Positions 29,953-38,936 are shown, counted from the first letter of the stretch. The stretch: DNA of 64,000 nt from Faucicola sp902506215 (GCA_016888885.1 CP069437.1:1488001-1552000); one strand, 5' to 3'. Notes: generated by a model not told the origin, from the letters alone. A program made the numbers and translations.

Positions 29953-30477
29953 ATTATTAAGAGTTCAAACCGATTAGACATCAACGAGGAAATTCGTGCC
30001 AAAGAGGTACGCCTAGTCAAAGAAGACGGCGAACAAGTTGGTGTTGTGGATATAAAAACGGCTTTGCAGGCCGCCCGTGATGCTGAGTTGGATTTGGTCG
30101 AGATAGTACCAGACGCTCAGCCTCCTGTTGCCAAAGTGATGGACTACAGAAAATATCTGTACGACCAAAAACAAAAAGCCAAAGAAGCCAAAAAGAACCA
30201 AAAACAAACGCAGCTTAAAGAAATCAAATTGCGTCCTGGTACGGAAGAAGCCGACTATCAAGTCAAACTTCGTAAAATCCGTGAGTTTTTGGAAGACCAA
30301 GACAAAGTCAAAGTCACCATTCGCTTCCGTGGTCGTGAGATGGCTCACCAACAAATTGGCTTGCAGCAGCTTGAAAAAGTCATTGCCGATACCACCGACG
30401 TTGCCAATGTTGAACAACAACCAAAAGTTGAAGGTCGCCAAATGGGTATGCTACTTGGACCTACCAAGAAAAAATAA
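29953..30477 (+). CDS. infC: Translation initiation factor IF-3, ATT start codon
   Basis: 174 residues. The frame opens with ATT at 29953, preceded by GGAG at 29944-29947 with 5-nt spacing, and has no ATG before residue 32 or so. An ATT (AUU) start is conserved in infC because IF-3 discriminates against it and so limits its own synthesis. Sequence features: INEEIRAKEVRLVKEDGEQVGVV, ALQAARDAELDLVEIVPDAQPPVAK, the lysine-rich linker (QKQKAKEAKKNQKQ), then the C-domain (KEIKLRPGTEEADYQVKLRKIREFLE, IRFRGREMAHQQIG, EGRQMGMLLGPTKK). A strong terminator follows directly, so rpmI and rplT, which usually complete this operon, are absent here. Confidence 0.95.
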   Translation: MIKSSNRLDINEEIRAKEVRLVKEDGEQVGVVDIKTALQAARDAELDLVEIVPDAQPPVAKVMDYRKYLYDQKQKAKEAKKNQKQTQLKEIKLRPGTEEADYQVKLRKIREFLEDQDKVKVTIRFRGREMAHQQIGLQQLEKVIADTTDVANVEQQPKVEGRQMGMLLGPTKKK

Positions 30478-30495
30478 TCAGCAAACCCTAACTAT

Positions 30496-30527
30496 AAAAA
30501 ACCACATTAACCTATGTGGTTTTTTTA
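30496..30527 (+). terminator. Terminator of thrS-infC
   Basis: Stem ACCACAT/ATGTGGT with a 6-nt loop, A-run before and seven T after. It lies 20 nt past the infC stop. Confidence 0.88.
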
Positions 30528-30583
30528 TTGGCGTATTGAACCATTGATAAAATGTTAAGCTTTTAAATCACTGTATTTTTAAA

Positions 30584-30871
30584 TCATTGTACTTTTAAGT
30601 CATTGTATTCGGGGTGCTTTTGCAGGTAGCTTGCCACGTAAGAGCAGGCTGGGACTACTTTTTTACCTTGCTTGCGGGCATAGTCTAGCGCGTGCTTGGT
30701 CAATGCCCCTGCAATGCCGCGCCCGCCAATCGCGTCTGGCACAATGGTATGGTCATATACGATGACATCACCATTATCCACATAGCTGATATAGGCAGTG
30801 GTGCCGTCAACGGTGGTTTCAAAGCGTTGTGATTGCTGGTTATGGTGAATCGATAATTGTAAATCCGACAT
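30584..30871 (-). CDS. Small GNAT-fold N-acetyltransferase-like protein (YjdJ type)
   Basis: 95 residues, the usual size of this minimal acetyltransferase family. Features: AYISYVDNGDVIVYDHTIVPDAIGGRGIAGALTKHALDYARKQGKKVVPACSYVASYLQKHPEY. The GRGIAG segment (about 53-58) is the acetyl-CoA pyrophosphate loop, and VVPACSYVASYLQKHPEY is the conserved C-terminal part. The substrate is unknown. AAGGAG lies 7 nt before the ATG. It is convergent with infC and divergent from ettA. Confidence 0.84.
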   Translation of the reverse strand: MSDLQLSIHHNQQSQRFETTVDGTTAYISYVDNGDVIVYDHTIVPDAIGGRGIAGALTKHALDYARKQGKKVVPACSYVASYLQKHPEYNDLKVQ

Positions 30872-31157
30872 GGTTGTCTCCTTGTGTATTTTTTTGTCTA
30901 TTATGCTATCTGTGACTTAGTTATTTGTCGCCTGGTTATTTGCCGTTTGATAGTAGCACAACCACTGTCCATGACTTGTAAAAGTTCTTGCCTATTCGGT
31001 ATGGGGTTTGCAAATGATTTTTCACTAGGCTTTTGCCTTGCCCCACCCCGTTAACAATGCGATAATAAGCGGTTAAATCTCACCATTTTTCAAATTTTTT
31101 GGCGGGTATGATACGCCTTACCTTCACTTGCTATTAGCTAACTTAAACAGGAAAAAC

Positions 31158-32819
31158 ATGGCTCAATATATTTATACCATGAACAAGGTATCAAAAATTG
31201 TTCCACCCAAACGGGAAATCCTAAAAGACATCAGCCTGTCTTTTTTTCCCGGTGCAAAAATCGGTGTGCTGGGTCTCAATGGTGCGGGTAAATCAACCTT
31301 GCTTAAAATCATGGCAGGCGTGGACACCGAGTATAACGGTGAAGCGCGTGCGCAAGCAGGTATCAAGATTGGCTACCTTGCTCAAGAACCCCAGCTAGAC
31401 CCTGCCAAAGACGTGCGTGGCAACGTAGAAGATGGCGTGCGTGAAGCCTTAGATGCATTGGCGCGCCTTGATGAAATCTACGGCGAATATGCCTTACCCG
31501 ATGCCGACTTTGACAAACTTGCCGCCGAACAAGGCAAAATGGAAGACATCATCCAAGCGTGGGATGCCCATAACCTCAACAACCAACTAGAAAAAGCCGC
31601 CGATGCGCTGCGTCTACCGGCGTGGGATGCTGACGTAAGCAAATTATCGGGTGGTGAAAAACGCCGCGTCGCCCTGTGCCGTCTATTGCTATCCAAACCC
31701 GATATGCTGCTCCTTGACGAACCAACGAACCATTTGGACGCCGAATCAGTCGCTTGGCTTGAGCATTTCTTAAAAGACTATAGCGGCACTATTGTAGCGA
31801 TTACCCATGACCGTTATTTCCTTGATAATGTTGCCGAATGGATTTTGGAGCTTGACCGTGGCTATGGCTACCCTTACCAAGGTAACTATACCGAGTGGCT
31901 TGAGCAAAAAAATAAACGCCTAGAGCAAGAGCAAAAGCAAGAAGAAGCCTTTGCCAAAGCGCTGAAACAAGAGCTTGAATGGGTGCGTAAAAACCAAAAA
32001 GGTCAGCAAGCCAAATCCAAATCACGCTTGCAACGCTTTGAGGAATTAAACTCCAAAGAGTTCCAACAACGTAACGAAACCGCTGAAATTTACATTCCAC
32101 CAGGACCACGTCTTGGCAACAAAGTCATTGAAGTCAACAATATCTCAAAATCATTTGGCGACCGTTTGCTATACGAAAACCTATCCTTCACTGTGCCACC
32201 GATGGCGATTGTGGGGATTATCGGACCCAATGGTGCAGGTAAAACGACCTTGTTCAACATGATTACGGGTAAAGACAAGCCAGACACGGGCACAGTTGAA
32301 GTCGGTGAATCAGTGAAAGTGGCGTATGTCGGACAGGTACGCGATGAGCTGGACGACAAAAAAACCGTATGGGAAGAGGTCTCCGACGGTCTTGATATGA
32401 TTACTGTAGGCGAATACACCACGCCTAGCCGCGCCTATATCGGACGCTTTAACTTTAAAGGTCAAGACCAACAAAAACTGGTCGGTAGCCTGTCGGGTGG
32501 TGAGCGTAACCGTCTGCAACTTGCCAAAACCTTAAAACAAGGGGCAAACGTGCTGTTACTCGATGAGCCATCGAATGACCTTGATGTTGAGACGTTGCGC
32601 GCGCTTGAAGATGCGGTGGAAGTGTTCCCTGGTACGGTGATGGTGGTGTCGCATGACCGCTGGTTCTTAGACCGTATTGCCACCCATATTTTGGCGTTTG
32701 AGGATGAGGGTCCGATTTGGTTTGATGGTAACTATTCTGAGTTTGAAGCGTATCGCAAAAAACAATTGGGCGCGGATGCCGAGCCAAAACGCATGAAATA
32801 TAAAAAGATTGCGAAGTAA
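31158..32819 (+). CDS. ettA: Energy-dependent translational throttle protein EttA (ABC-F)
   Basis: 553 residues from ATG 31158 with AGG upstream. Two ABC domains lie in tandem. The first has Walker A GLNGAGKST, signature LSGGEKRRVALCRLL and Walker B LLLDEPTNHLDAES. A charged linker follows (KNKRLEQEQKQEEAFAKALKQELEW, about 240-270). The second has GPNGAGKTT, LSGGERNRLQLAKTL and LLLDEPSNDLDVET. There are no membrane segments. EttA binds the ribosomal E site and gates entry into elongation according to ATP/ADP level. Its start MAQYIYTMNKVSKIVPPKREILKDISLSFFPGAKIG and LPDADFDKLAAEQGKMED arm region match EttA rather than Uup. Confidence 0.95.
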   Translation: MAQYIYTMNKVSKIVPPKREILKDISLSFFPGAKIGVLGLNGAGKSTLLKIMAGVDTEYNGEARAQAGIKIGYLAQEPQLDPAKDVRGNVEDGVREALDALARLDEIYGEYALPDADFDKLAAEQGKMEDIIQAWDAHNLNNQLEKAADALRLPAWDADVSKLSGGEKRRVALCRLLLSKPDMLLLDEPTNHLDAESVAWLEHFLKDYSGTIVAITHDRYFLDNVAEWILELDRGYGYPYQGNYTEWLEQKNKRLEQEQKQEEAFAKALKQELEWVRKNQKGQQAKSKSRLQRFEELNSKEFQQRNETAEIYIPPGPRLGNKVIEVNNISKSFGDRLLYENLSFTVPPMAIVGIIGPNGAGKTTLFNMITGKDKPDTGTVEVGESVKVAYVGQVRDELDDKKTVWEEVSDGLDMITVGEYTTPSRAYIGRFNFKGQDQQKLVGSLSGGERNRLQLAKTLKQGANVLLLDEPSNDLDVETLRALEDAVEVFPGTVMVVSHDRWFLDRIATHILAFEDEGPIWFDGNYSEFEAYRKKQLGADAEPKRMKYKKIAK

Positions 32820-32835
32820 TTTTAATTGAGTAAAG

Positions 32836-32866
32836 AATCCCATTTTATTTACAATGGGATTTTTAT
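32836..32866 (+). terminator. Terminator of ettA
   Basis: Stem AATCCCATT/AATGGGATT with an 8-nt loop followed by TTTTATT. Confidence 0.85.
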
Positions 32867-32903
32867 TGACTAGCCATTTTTAAGCCTTAAAAGGCAAAAT
32901 CTC

Positions 32904-34781
32904 ATGAAACTATCCCAATTTGAATCCTACTTTTCACCCACCATTTTACAGCGTGGGAAAAATTATTTTGATAACCATTATGTGGGTAAGTTTATTCAAG
33001 AAAACGATCATAGTTGGTCAGTTAACGTCAAAGGTTCTTACCAGTCGCATTATAAGGTCAAGCTATCTATTAATGTGACCCTTAATAGCGACATCGATAT
33101 CCAGTCTATGCGCTGTAATTGCGACTATGATGATGATTGTAAGCATATGGTTGCCGCGCTATACCAACTTCGCACTTTATCTCCCGATAAATTTAACCTA
33201 AAAACTATCACCATTCACGATACCTCTGAACCGCTGGTTCAACAATTACAACAATTTAATGCCGAACAGTTGCGTGAATTTATTCTCACGCTCGTCAATC
33301 AACAGCCAGAAATAGCGCAAGATTGGATTTTTTGGGTGAGTCAATTGTCTAATCAACCTAACACCTTCTTTTGCAGCGCAGAAAATTCACCAGATAGCAA
33401 TGACAGCGTTATCAGTGACCAAGAAATCTTAAAAACCATTTATCAGCGTATTGATAGTATTTTAGATTTAGATGACTTTGATGAAGACAGTTATTACGAA
33501 TACTATTATGAATATGATTGGAATGAAAAGACCCAACCTTTTACTCAATTACTAGAAAAATTTGTTTATGCGCCAAAATTTCAACTTGAGGCTTGTATTT
33601 ACTGGGTGAATCAAATTATTGATAGTGTGGGTGAAGTTGTCGATGAGTCAGATATTGCTGAGTTATTATATCCAGCTTTACAACTATTTGGTAAACTTTT
33701 GTTTAACCATAATGATTATGGTTATATGGGCTTAGAACAGCATTTTACGCACTATCAATTGCCTGAACACCACCAGATAACGGCTCATACCTTTACCAAT
33801 CTAGAAACTTTTTTTGAAGATTGGGCTCAACATGCCACAGACAATTTTCTAATGTTACAGCGCTTGTGGTTCGACTTTTTGATTGTTCAACACAAGTATG
33901 ATACGGCCTTGACATGGCTAGAAAAAGGAATTAATCGCCAAACCAAACGCAATGGTGCCGAATATAGCGTACCAAGACTGGTGGCGTTAAAGCTTGGATT
34001 ATTAAAGTATTTAAATAAAAAACAAGAATATTACTATACCCTAAATAATTTTAAAGGGTTTAAAGATATTCGCCTGTTATTTGTTAAAGAGTGTTTAGAG
34101 CATGGCCAAGTAACACAAGCCATTACGTTAATCAATGAAGGGATTGCACTGGCTAAACAGCAAAACTATCCAGGCATTATCCATTATTGGGAGGAACAAC
34201 TACTAGCAATTGCGCAACAATACCCTACCGATATCGATACAACGGCCATTTATCGCAAGCACCATTTTGAAAGTGCCTTTAGATATGGTAACTTTGATAA
34301 ACATAGCTTTTTGGCATGGAAAGCCACATTTAGCCTAGATGAGTGGGAGTTGGCAAAAAAACAAGCGCAAGCAAAACTAATTCGTGACTTACCAGCAACA
34401 GATGACTTATGGCGTCGTGGTGATGCTAGCATTACTCAACTGGCAGCTTTTTACGCCATAGAAAATGAACAAACCGCTTTAATTGCGCTTACTAAAAAAT
34501 ATCCCATTGATAAATTATTGTTTGATTACCATGATATATTGATGGATGCAGATAAAGACTGGTTGATTAAAACTTTCATTGGTCAATTAAAAAACCGCAT
34601 TGAAAAAGTCGCCAGTCGCTCAGAGTATGCCGAGCTTGCGCGCTATATCCAAACCATTATTGCTTTACTGCCAGACGATAAGATGCCATTTAAACAATTG
34701 GTAGAAGCCTGGCAACTGCGTTTTAGCAGTAAACCTAAGAAACCTGCTTTACTTGATGAGCTTAGTAAAATCAACTGGTAA
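32904..34781 (+). CDS. SWIM zinc-finger protein, stand-alone
   Basis: 625 residues. The N-terminus (QFESYFSPTILQRGKNYFDNHYVG) and the zinc finger Cys71-x-Cys73-x5-Cys79-x-His81 (CNCDYDDDCKH) define a SWIM domain at about 50-90. An acidic stretch rich in Asp, Glu and Tyr follows (about 190-215). The remainder is helical, with many Trp and Leu, resembling TPR-like repeats (RLWFDFLIVQHKYDTALTWLEKGI). SWIM domains bind nucleic acid or protein partners and often pair with SNF2 helicases; no helicase is encoded here or next to it. Closed by a terminator and not linked to serA, it is likely monocistronic. I cannot assign a function. Confidence 0.75.
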   Translation: MKLSQFESYFSPTILQRGKNYFDNHYVGKFIQENDHSWSVNVKGSYQSHYKVKLSINVTLNSDIDIQSMRCNCDYDDDCKHMVAALYQLRTLSPDKFNLKTITIHDTSEPLVQQLQQFNAEQLREFILTLVNQQPEIAQDWIFWVSQLSNQPNTFFCSAENSPDSNDSVISDQEILKTIYQRIDSILDLDDFDEDSYYEYYYEYDWNEKTQPFTQLLEKFVYAPKFQLEACIYWVNQIIDSVGEVVDESDIAELLYPALQLFGKLLFNHNDYGYMGLEQHFTHYQLPEHHQITAHTFTNLETFFEDWAQHATDNFLMLQRLWFDFLIVQHKYDTALTWLEKGINRQTKRNGAEYSVPRLVALKLGLLKYLNKKQEYYYTLNNFKGFKDIRLLFVKECLEHGQVTQAITLINEGIALAKQQNYPGIIHYWEEQLLAIAQQYPTDIDTTAIYRKHHFESAFRYGNFDKHSFLAWKATFSLDEWELAKKQAQAKLIRDLPATDDLWRRGDASITQLAAFYAIENEQTALIALTKKYPIDKLLFDYHDILMDADKDWLIKTFIGQLKNRIEKVASRSEYAELARYIQTIIALLPDDKMPFKQLVEAWQLRFSSKPKKPALLDELSKINW

Positions 34782-34784
34782 ATA

Positions 34785-34812
34785 AAAAACCAACTTATCA
34801 AAGTTGGTTTTT
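34785..34812. terminator. Bidirectional terminator
   Basis: A perfect 12-bp stem, AAAAACCAACTT/AAGTTGGTTTTT, with a 4-nt loop, between the convergent SWIM and serA genes. Confidence 0.9.
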
Positions 34813-34828
34813 CCATTCAAATCTAAAA

Positions 34829-36061
34829 TCAAAACAACACCCGCACGCGGATAGTTTCTGGAATGTTTTTTAAGGCATCAACCGCTTGCGCAGAATCGCC
34901 GCTACCCACATCCATCACCAAATAACCCACATCTTCTTCCGTCATCAAGCTTTGGGCAAAGATATTGATATTGGCATCGGCAAAGGATTTGTTAATCTGT
35001 GACAACACGCCAGGCACGTTTTGGTGGATATGTAGCAAACGATGCGTGCCTTCTTTTTGCGGCATACTAACATTTGGGAAGTTCACAGACGTTGCGGTAT
35101 CACCCATATCAGAGTAACGCACAAATTTTTCTGCCACTTCAAGACCGATATTGGCTTGGGCTTCTTGGGTTGAGCCACCGATATGCGGTGTCAAAATCAC
35201 ATTGTCAAACGCGCGCAGTGGTGATTCAAATTCGTCATCCGCTGATTTTGGCTCTTTGGGGAAAACGTCAATCGCCGCGCCCAAGATATGACCACTTTGC
35301 AGGGCTGCTGCTAGCGCATCGATATCCACACATTTACCACGCGCCGCATTAATAAGATGCGCGCCTGGCTTCATGGCAGCCAATTCTGTGGCGGTAATCA
35401 TGTTACGCGTACTTGGCAAATCTGGTACATGTAAGGTGACCACATCGGCTTTACCAAGCAGTTCTTCTAGGCTTCCCACTTGGGTGGCGTTGCCCAATGG
35501 CAATTTGGTGACCACATCATGATAGATGACTTTCATCCCAAGGCTTTCAGCGAGTACTGATAACTGAGTACCAATAGAGCCATAACCCACGATACCCAAT
35601 GTTTTGCCGCGCACTTCATAGCTGTCTTTGGCAGATTTGTTCCAGCCGCCACGATGTACCACTGCGTTTTTTTCAGGAATACCGCGCATCAGCATGATGA
35701 TTTCGGCAAGTACCAATTCTGCCACAGAGCGGGTGTTAGAGTAAGGGGCATTAAAGACAGGGATACCCAACTCACGGGCAGCTTCCAAGTCCACTTGGTT
35801 GGTGCCAATACAAAAACAGCCAATGGCGATGAGCTTTTCGGCTTTTTCTAAAATATCGCGGGTCAAATGGGTGCGAGAACGAATGCCAACAAAATGGGCG
35901 TCTTTGATTTTCTCGATAAGCTCTTCAGGGTCTAAGGCGGTTTTGATGTTCTCAACATTGTGATAGCCCGCCTCTGACAGCACTTTAAAGGCATTGTCAT
36001 GCAAGCCTTCAAGCATCAAAAAGCGGATTTTGTCTTTCTCAAGTGATAGATTTTGTGCCAT
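34829..36061 (-). CDS. serA: D-3-phosphoglycerate dehydrogenase
   Basis: 410 residues, the E. coli SerA size. Substrate/NAD domains: FVGIRSRTHLT, GCFCIGTNQVDLEAARELGIPVFNAPYSNTRSVAELV, Rossmann GKTLGIVGYGSIGTQLSVLAESLGM (about 151-175), catalytic Arg in NAARGKCVD, Glu in the FPKEP region and His in LTPHIGGST. A C-terminal ACT domain (HRLLHIHQNVPGVLSQINKSFADANIN, about 338-410) provides serine feedback control. It commits 3-phosphoglycerate to serine synthesis and can reduce 2-oxoglutarate to D-2-hydroxyglutarate. The divergent neighbour is a D-2-hydroxyacid dehydrogenase that could recycle that product. Confidence 0.96.
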   Translation of the reverse strand: MAQNLSLEKDKIRFLMLEGLHDNAFKVLSEAGYHNVENIKTALDPEELIEKIKDAHFVGIRSRTHLTRDILEKAEKLIAIGCFCIGTNQVDLEAARELGIPVFNAPYSNTRSVAELVLAEIIMLMRGIPEKNAVVHRGGWNKSAKDSYEVRGKTLGIVGYGSIGTQLSVLAESLGMKVIYHDVVTKLPLGNATQVGSLEELLGKADVVTLHVPDLPSTRNMITATELAAMKPGAHLINAARGKCVDIDALAAALQSGHILGAAIDVFPKEPKSADDEFESPLRAFDNVILTPHIGGSTQEAQANIGLEVAEKFVRYSDMGDTATSVNFPNVSMPQKEGTHRLLHIHQNVPGVLSQINKSFADANINIFAQSLMTEEDVGYLVMDVGSGDSAQAVDALKNIPETIRVRVLF

Positions 36062-36263
36062 AACAAACCCCTAGTCAGTATTTTTAGTCAATTATCCTAT
36101 CACACTTGCTGGGTTTTTTGTGGTGAAATTCCAGCAAGATGGCATGATTTTTTTGTCTTATGGGTAAAAAATTCTTCATCAATCGCCAGTGTTTTTGTCA
36201 AAATTTATGCCGTTAGTTATGCTATGATAGAGCCTCAAAAACCTTTTCAATCTGTATAAACAT

Positions 36264-37691
36264 ATGGGTAAAAGCCACGCCATGACTGCTAATCAGACCG
36301 CCATCAATACGCTCATTGATCAACTACGCCAGCAAGGATTTGACGAACACCAAATCAAAACCGATGCGGACAGTTTGGGCTTTTGGGGCAAAGATTGGAC
36401 CAAGCATTTTGAACCCAATGCCAGCGCCATTGTCTTTCCAAAATCCACCCAGCAAGTGCAAGCCATTGTCAAGCTATGTAATGAGCTTAACATCGTCATT
36501 ACCCCAAGCGGTGGAAGAACCGGCTTATCCGCAGGGGCAGTTGCCGCCAATGGCGAGGTAGTGATTAGCCTTGATAAAATGAACAAAGTGCTTGCCTTCT
36601 ACCCTGCCGACCGTATGGTGGAAGTGGAAGCCGGTATCGTCACCAAAGCGCTGCAAGACTTTGCTGACAGTCAAGGCTTATACTATCCCGTGGACTTTGC
36701 ATCAGCCGGTTCAAGCCAGCTTGGCGGTAATATTGGCACCAATGCCGGCGGTATCAAAGTCATCAAATACGGCATGACCCGCAACTGGATTTTGGGGATG
36801 ACTGTAGTGACAGGTAAAGGCGATATTTTGCACCTCAATAAAGGCATGATAAAAAACGCCACCGGTTATGACTTGCGTCATTTGTTTATCGGGGCAGAAG
36901 GTACTTTAGGCATTGTCACCGAAGTGCAAGTCAAGCTAGAGCGTCAGCCCAAAAACCTAACTGTCATGGTGCTTGGCGTGCCAGAGTTTGCCAATATCAT
37001 GCAAATTCTGTCAGCCTTTCAAAGCAAAATGGATTTGACTGCGTTTGAATTTTTTGATGATGTCGCCGTTGATAAATTACTTGCCACAGGGCATGTACAA
37101 AAACCCTTTGAAACCGATGCGCCGTTTTATGCGCTACTCGAATTTGAAGCGCCCTACGAGCCGATTATGGACATGGCGATGCAGATTTTTGAAGACTGTA
37201 TGAGCGAAGGCTGGGTGCTTGATGGCGTTATGAGCCAATCGATTCACCAAGCCCAAGAGTTATGGAAACTGCGCGAGTATATCTCTGAGACTATCTCGGT
37301 ATTTACCCCGTACAAAAATGACATCTCCGTGCTTATCAGCCGCGTGCCAGAGTTTATCGCGGATATCGATACCATTGTTAGCCAAAACTATCCGGATTTT
37401 CAAGTGTGCTGGTTTGGGCATATCGGTGATGGTAATTTACACTTAAATATTTTAAAACCAGAAAACCTTAGCAAAGATGAATTTTTTGAAAAATGCCAAG
37501 TGGTCAACAAGTACGTGTTTGAAACGGTGCAAAAATACAACGGCTCTATCTCAGCCGAGCATGGCGTGGGGATGACCAAAAAGCCGTATCTTAATTACAC
37601 CCGTCCTGACGAAGAAATTGATTATTTGCGCGCCATCAAGCAAGTCTTTGACCCCAATGGGATTATGAATCGTGGTAAGATTTTCGACTAG
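36264..37691 (+). CDS. FAD-linked D-2-hydroxyacid dehydrogenase (D-2-hydroxyglutarate dehydrogenase-like)
   Basis: 475 residues (469 from the alternative ATG 36282). The VAO/PCMH FAD domain shows VFPKSTQQVQAIVKLCNELNI, ITPSGGRTGLSAGA, GIVTKALQDFADSQGLYYPVDFASAGSSQLGGNIGTNAGG (about 121-160) and HLFIGAEGTLGIVTE. The FAD-oxidase C-domain ends with CWFGHIGDGNLHLN and SISAEHGVGMTKKPYL, which supply the metal and substrate histidines. The closest family is GlcD/D2HGDH, which oxidises D-2-hydroxyacids and passes electrons to a flavoprotein or the respiratory chain. Placement opposite serA favours D-2-hydroxyglutarate, as known in Pseudomonas; D-lactate remains possible. Confidence 0.85.
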   Translation: MGKSHAMTANQTAINTLIDQLRQQGFDEHQIKTDADSLGFWGKDWTKHFEPNASAIVFPKSTQQVQAIVKLCNELNIVITPSGGRTGLSAGAVAANGEVVISLDKMNKVLAFYPADRMVEVEAGIVTKALQDFADSQGLYYPVDFASAGSSQLGGNIGTNAGGIKVIKYGMTRNWILGMTVVTGKGDILHLNKGMIKNATGYDLRHLFIGAEGTLGIVTEVQVKLERQPKNLTVMVLGVPEFANIMQILSAFQSKMDLTAFEFFDDVAVDKLLATGHVQKPFETDAPFYALLEFEAPYEPIMDMAMQIFEDCMSEGWVLDGVMSQSIHQAQELWKLREYISETISVFTPYKNDISVLISRVPEFIADIDTIVSQNYPDFQVCWFGHIGDGNLHLNILKPENLSKDEFFEKCQVVNKYVFETVQKYNGSISAEHGVGMTKKPYLNYTRPDEEIDYLRAIKQVFDPNGIMNRGKIFD

Positions 37692-37714
37692 ATAACGATT
37701 TTCGACTAGATAAC
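37679..37714 (+). repeat. Perfect 18-bp tandem duplication across a stop codon
   Basis: GATTTTCGACTAGATAAC occurs at 37679-37696 and again at 37697-37714. The first copy includes the last codons and the TAG of the FAD dehydrogenase gene, so the second copy duplicates its C-terminal end. Confidence 0.9.
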
Positions 37715-37750
37715 ATTGTTACAAAAAAGGGATACAAAAAAAAGATACAA

Positions 37751-37780
37751 AAAAAGACCTTTAACTGAGGTCTTTTTTTT
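37751..37780. terminator. Bidirectional terminator
   Basis: Stem AAAAAGACCT/AGGTCTTTTT with a 7-nt loop between the convergent dehydrogenase and LOG-family genes. T runs exist on both strands. Confidence 0.88.
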
Positions 37781-37793
37781 GTCGCTCACAGGG

Positions 37794-38444
37794 TTAGATT
37801 CTATTCACATTCAGCGTGTCGGGCATTTTAACAATCGGTTTGAGTAGTTCAATGGCTTCTGCGACAGTATCACAAACGATTAATCGCTGTAAATCTTCTG
37901 GTTTCATAAAGCCTTGCTCAGCGGTAAAGCGTAGATGTTCAACCAATTTGTCATAAAAACCATTGATATTAAGAATAATCATCGGTTTTTCATGCTGATA
38001 TAGCTGTCGCCAAGTGGCAATTTCCATGATTTCCTCAAGCGTGCCAAGCCCACCTGGCAAGGTGATAAAAGCACTGGCGTACTCTGCCATGATGGCTTTA
38101 CGGGTATGCATGGTATCGGTCAAATGCAAACGCGTCAGCCCGCCATGCGCCACTTCTCGATCCATCATAAACTCAGGAATCACACCCACGGCAATGCCGT
38201 TTTTTTCAATCACACCATCGGCAACCGCGCCCATACAGCCAATCACCGCACCGCCATACACCAGACCTAATCCCGCTTCAACCAATGCCCTGCCCAATTC
38301 ATACGCCGATTGGACATAGACGGGGTCATTGCCTTTGCGAGAGCCGCAATACACAGCCACCAAGGGAACATCAATATCATGAAGTTTGACAATTTGTGCA
38401 ATATCGCTCATTTCTTTACTAGTAATAATATCTACGGGTGTCAT
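37794..38444 (-). CDS. LOG-family protein (TIGR00730, nucleoside-5'-monophosphate phosphoribohydrolase-like)
   Basis: 216 residues from ATG 38444, which has AAGGAA upstream; the frame extends to 38480 but without a better site. VAVYCGSRKGNDPVY, GLVYGGAVIGCMGAVADG (about 72-90), the catalytic-loop motif PGGLGTLEE (about 138-146) and HTRKAIM, just before it, are the LOG/lysine-decarboxylase-like signature. In plants and many bacteria such enzymes release free base from cytokinin ribotides; bacterial members more generally cleave AMP-type nucleotides. No cytokinin prenyltransferase is present, so a nucleotide-salvage role is more likely. Confidence 0.86.
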   Translation of the reverse strand: MTPVDIITSKEMSDIAQIVKLHDIDVPLVAVYCGSRKGNDPVYVQSAYELGRALVEAGLGLVYGGAVIGCMGAVADGVIEKNGIAVGVIPEFMMDREVAHGGLTRLHLTDTMHTRKAIMAEYASAFITLPGGLGTLEEIMEIATWRQLYQHEKPMIILNINGFYDKLVEHLRFTAEQGFMKPEDLQRLIVCDTVAEAIELLKPIVKMPDTLNVNRI

Positions 38445-38711
38445 GCTTTTTCCTTTTAATGTGTTGTCATTATAGCTCAATCATCCTACAAATTCGTGAA
38501 CGCATCCTAGGCGCAGCGTATCTCATTTTGGCTACATTTGGCGTATAGGCATTATAATTGGTGCAGTTGGCGAAAAATAAAGCAATGGCTGTTAAAAAGC
38601 CATCAATGAAAGGCTGCATAAGATAGACTCGATAAGAAAGGCTTGATAACAAAAATAGGCTATCAAAAGCCATCAAGGAGACCACCTAGATATAATGACC
38701 TAAGTCTGATG

Positions 38712-38936
38712 TTAGGTATTGTGGGCATCAGCTGTCTCTGTCAAAGATGGGCGTAATTCAGTAAGCGCTGCAGCATAACCCTGTTTGCCAGATTGCTTCA
38801 GCCAAGCGCTTGCTTTGTCGGCATCGGCAGCGACGCCATTGCCACTGGCATAGATGTTGGCAAGAAAATATTGGGCTTGCTGTTCATATTCAGACGTTGG
38901 GGGCATACCGCATTCCGCGAAATTTGATAGGATCAA
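38712..38936 (-). CDS. Short Sel1-repeat ORF, possibly a gene fragment
   Basis: 74 residues from TTG 38936, or 64 from ATG 38906. One clear Sel1-like repeat is present: AQYFLANIYASGNGVAADADKASAWLKQSGKQGY, with the usual Ala/Gly/Trp positions. Real Sel1 proteins carry several repeats and usually a signal peptide, both lacking, so this may be the tail of a degraded gene. The open frame runs back into the 3' end of the upstream ATPase gene, and the start lies only about 20 nt after that gene's stop, so translation could be coupled. No terminator follows it within 200 nt. Confidence 0.4.
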   Translation of the reverse strand: MILSNFAECGMPPTSEYEQQAQYFLANIYASGNGVAADADKASAWLKQSGKQGYAAALTELRPSLTETADAHNT

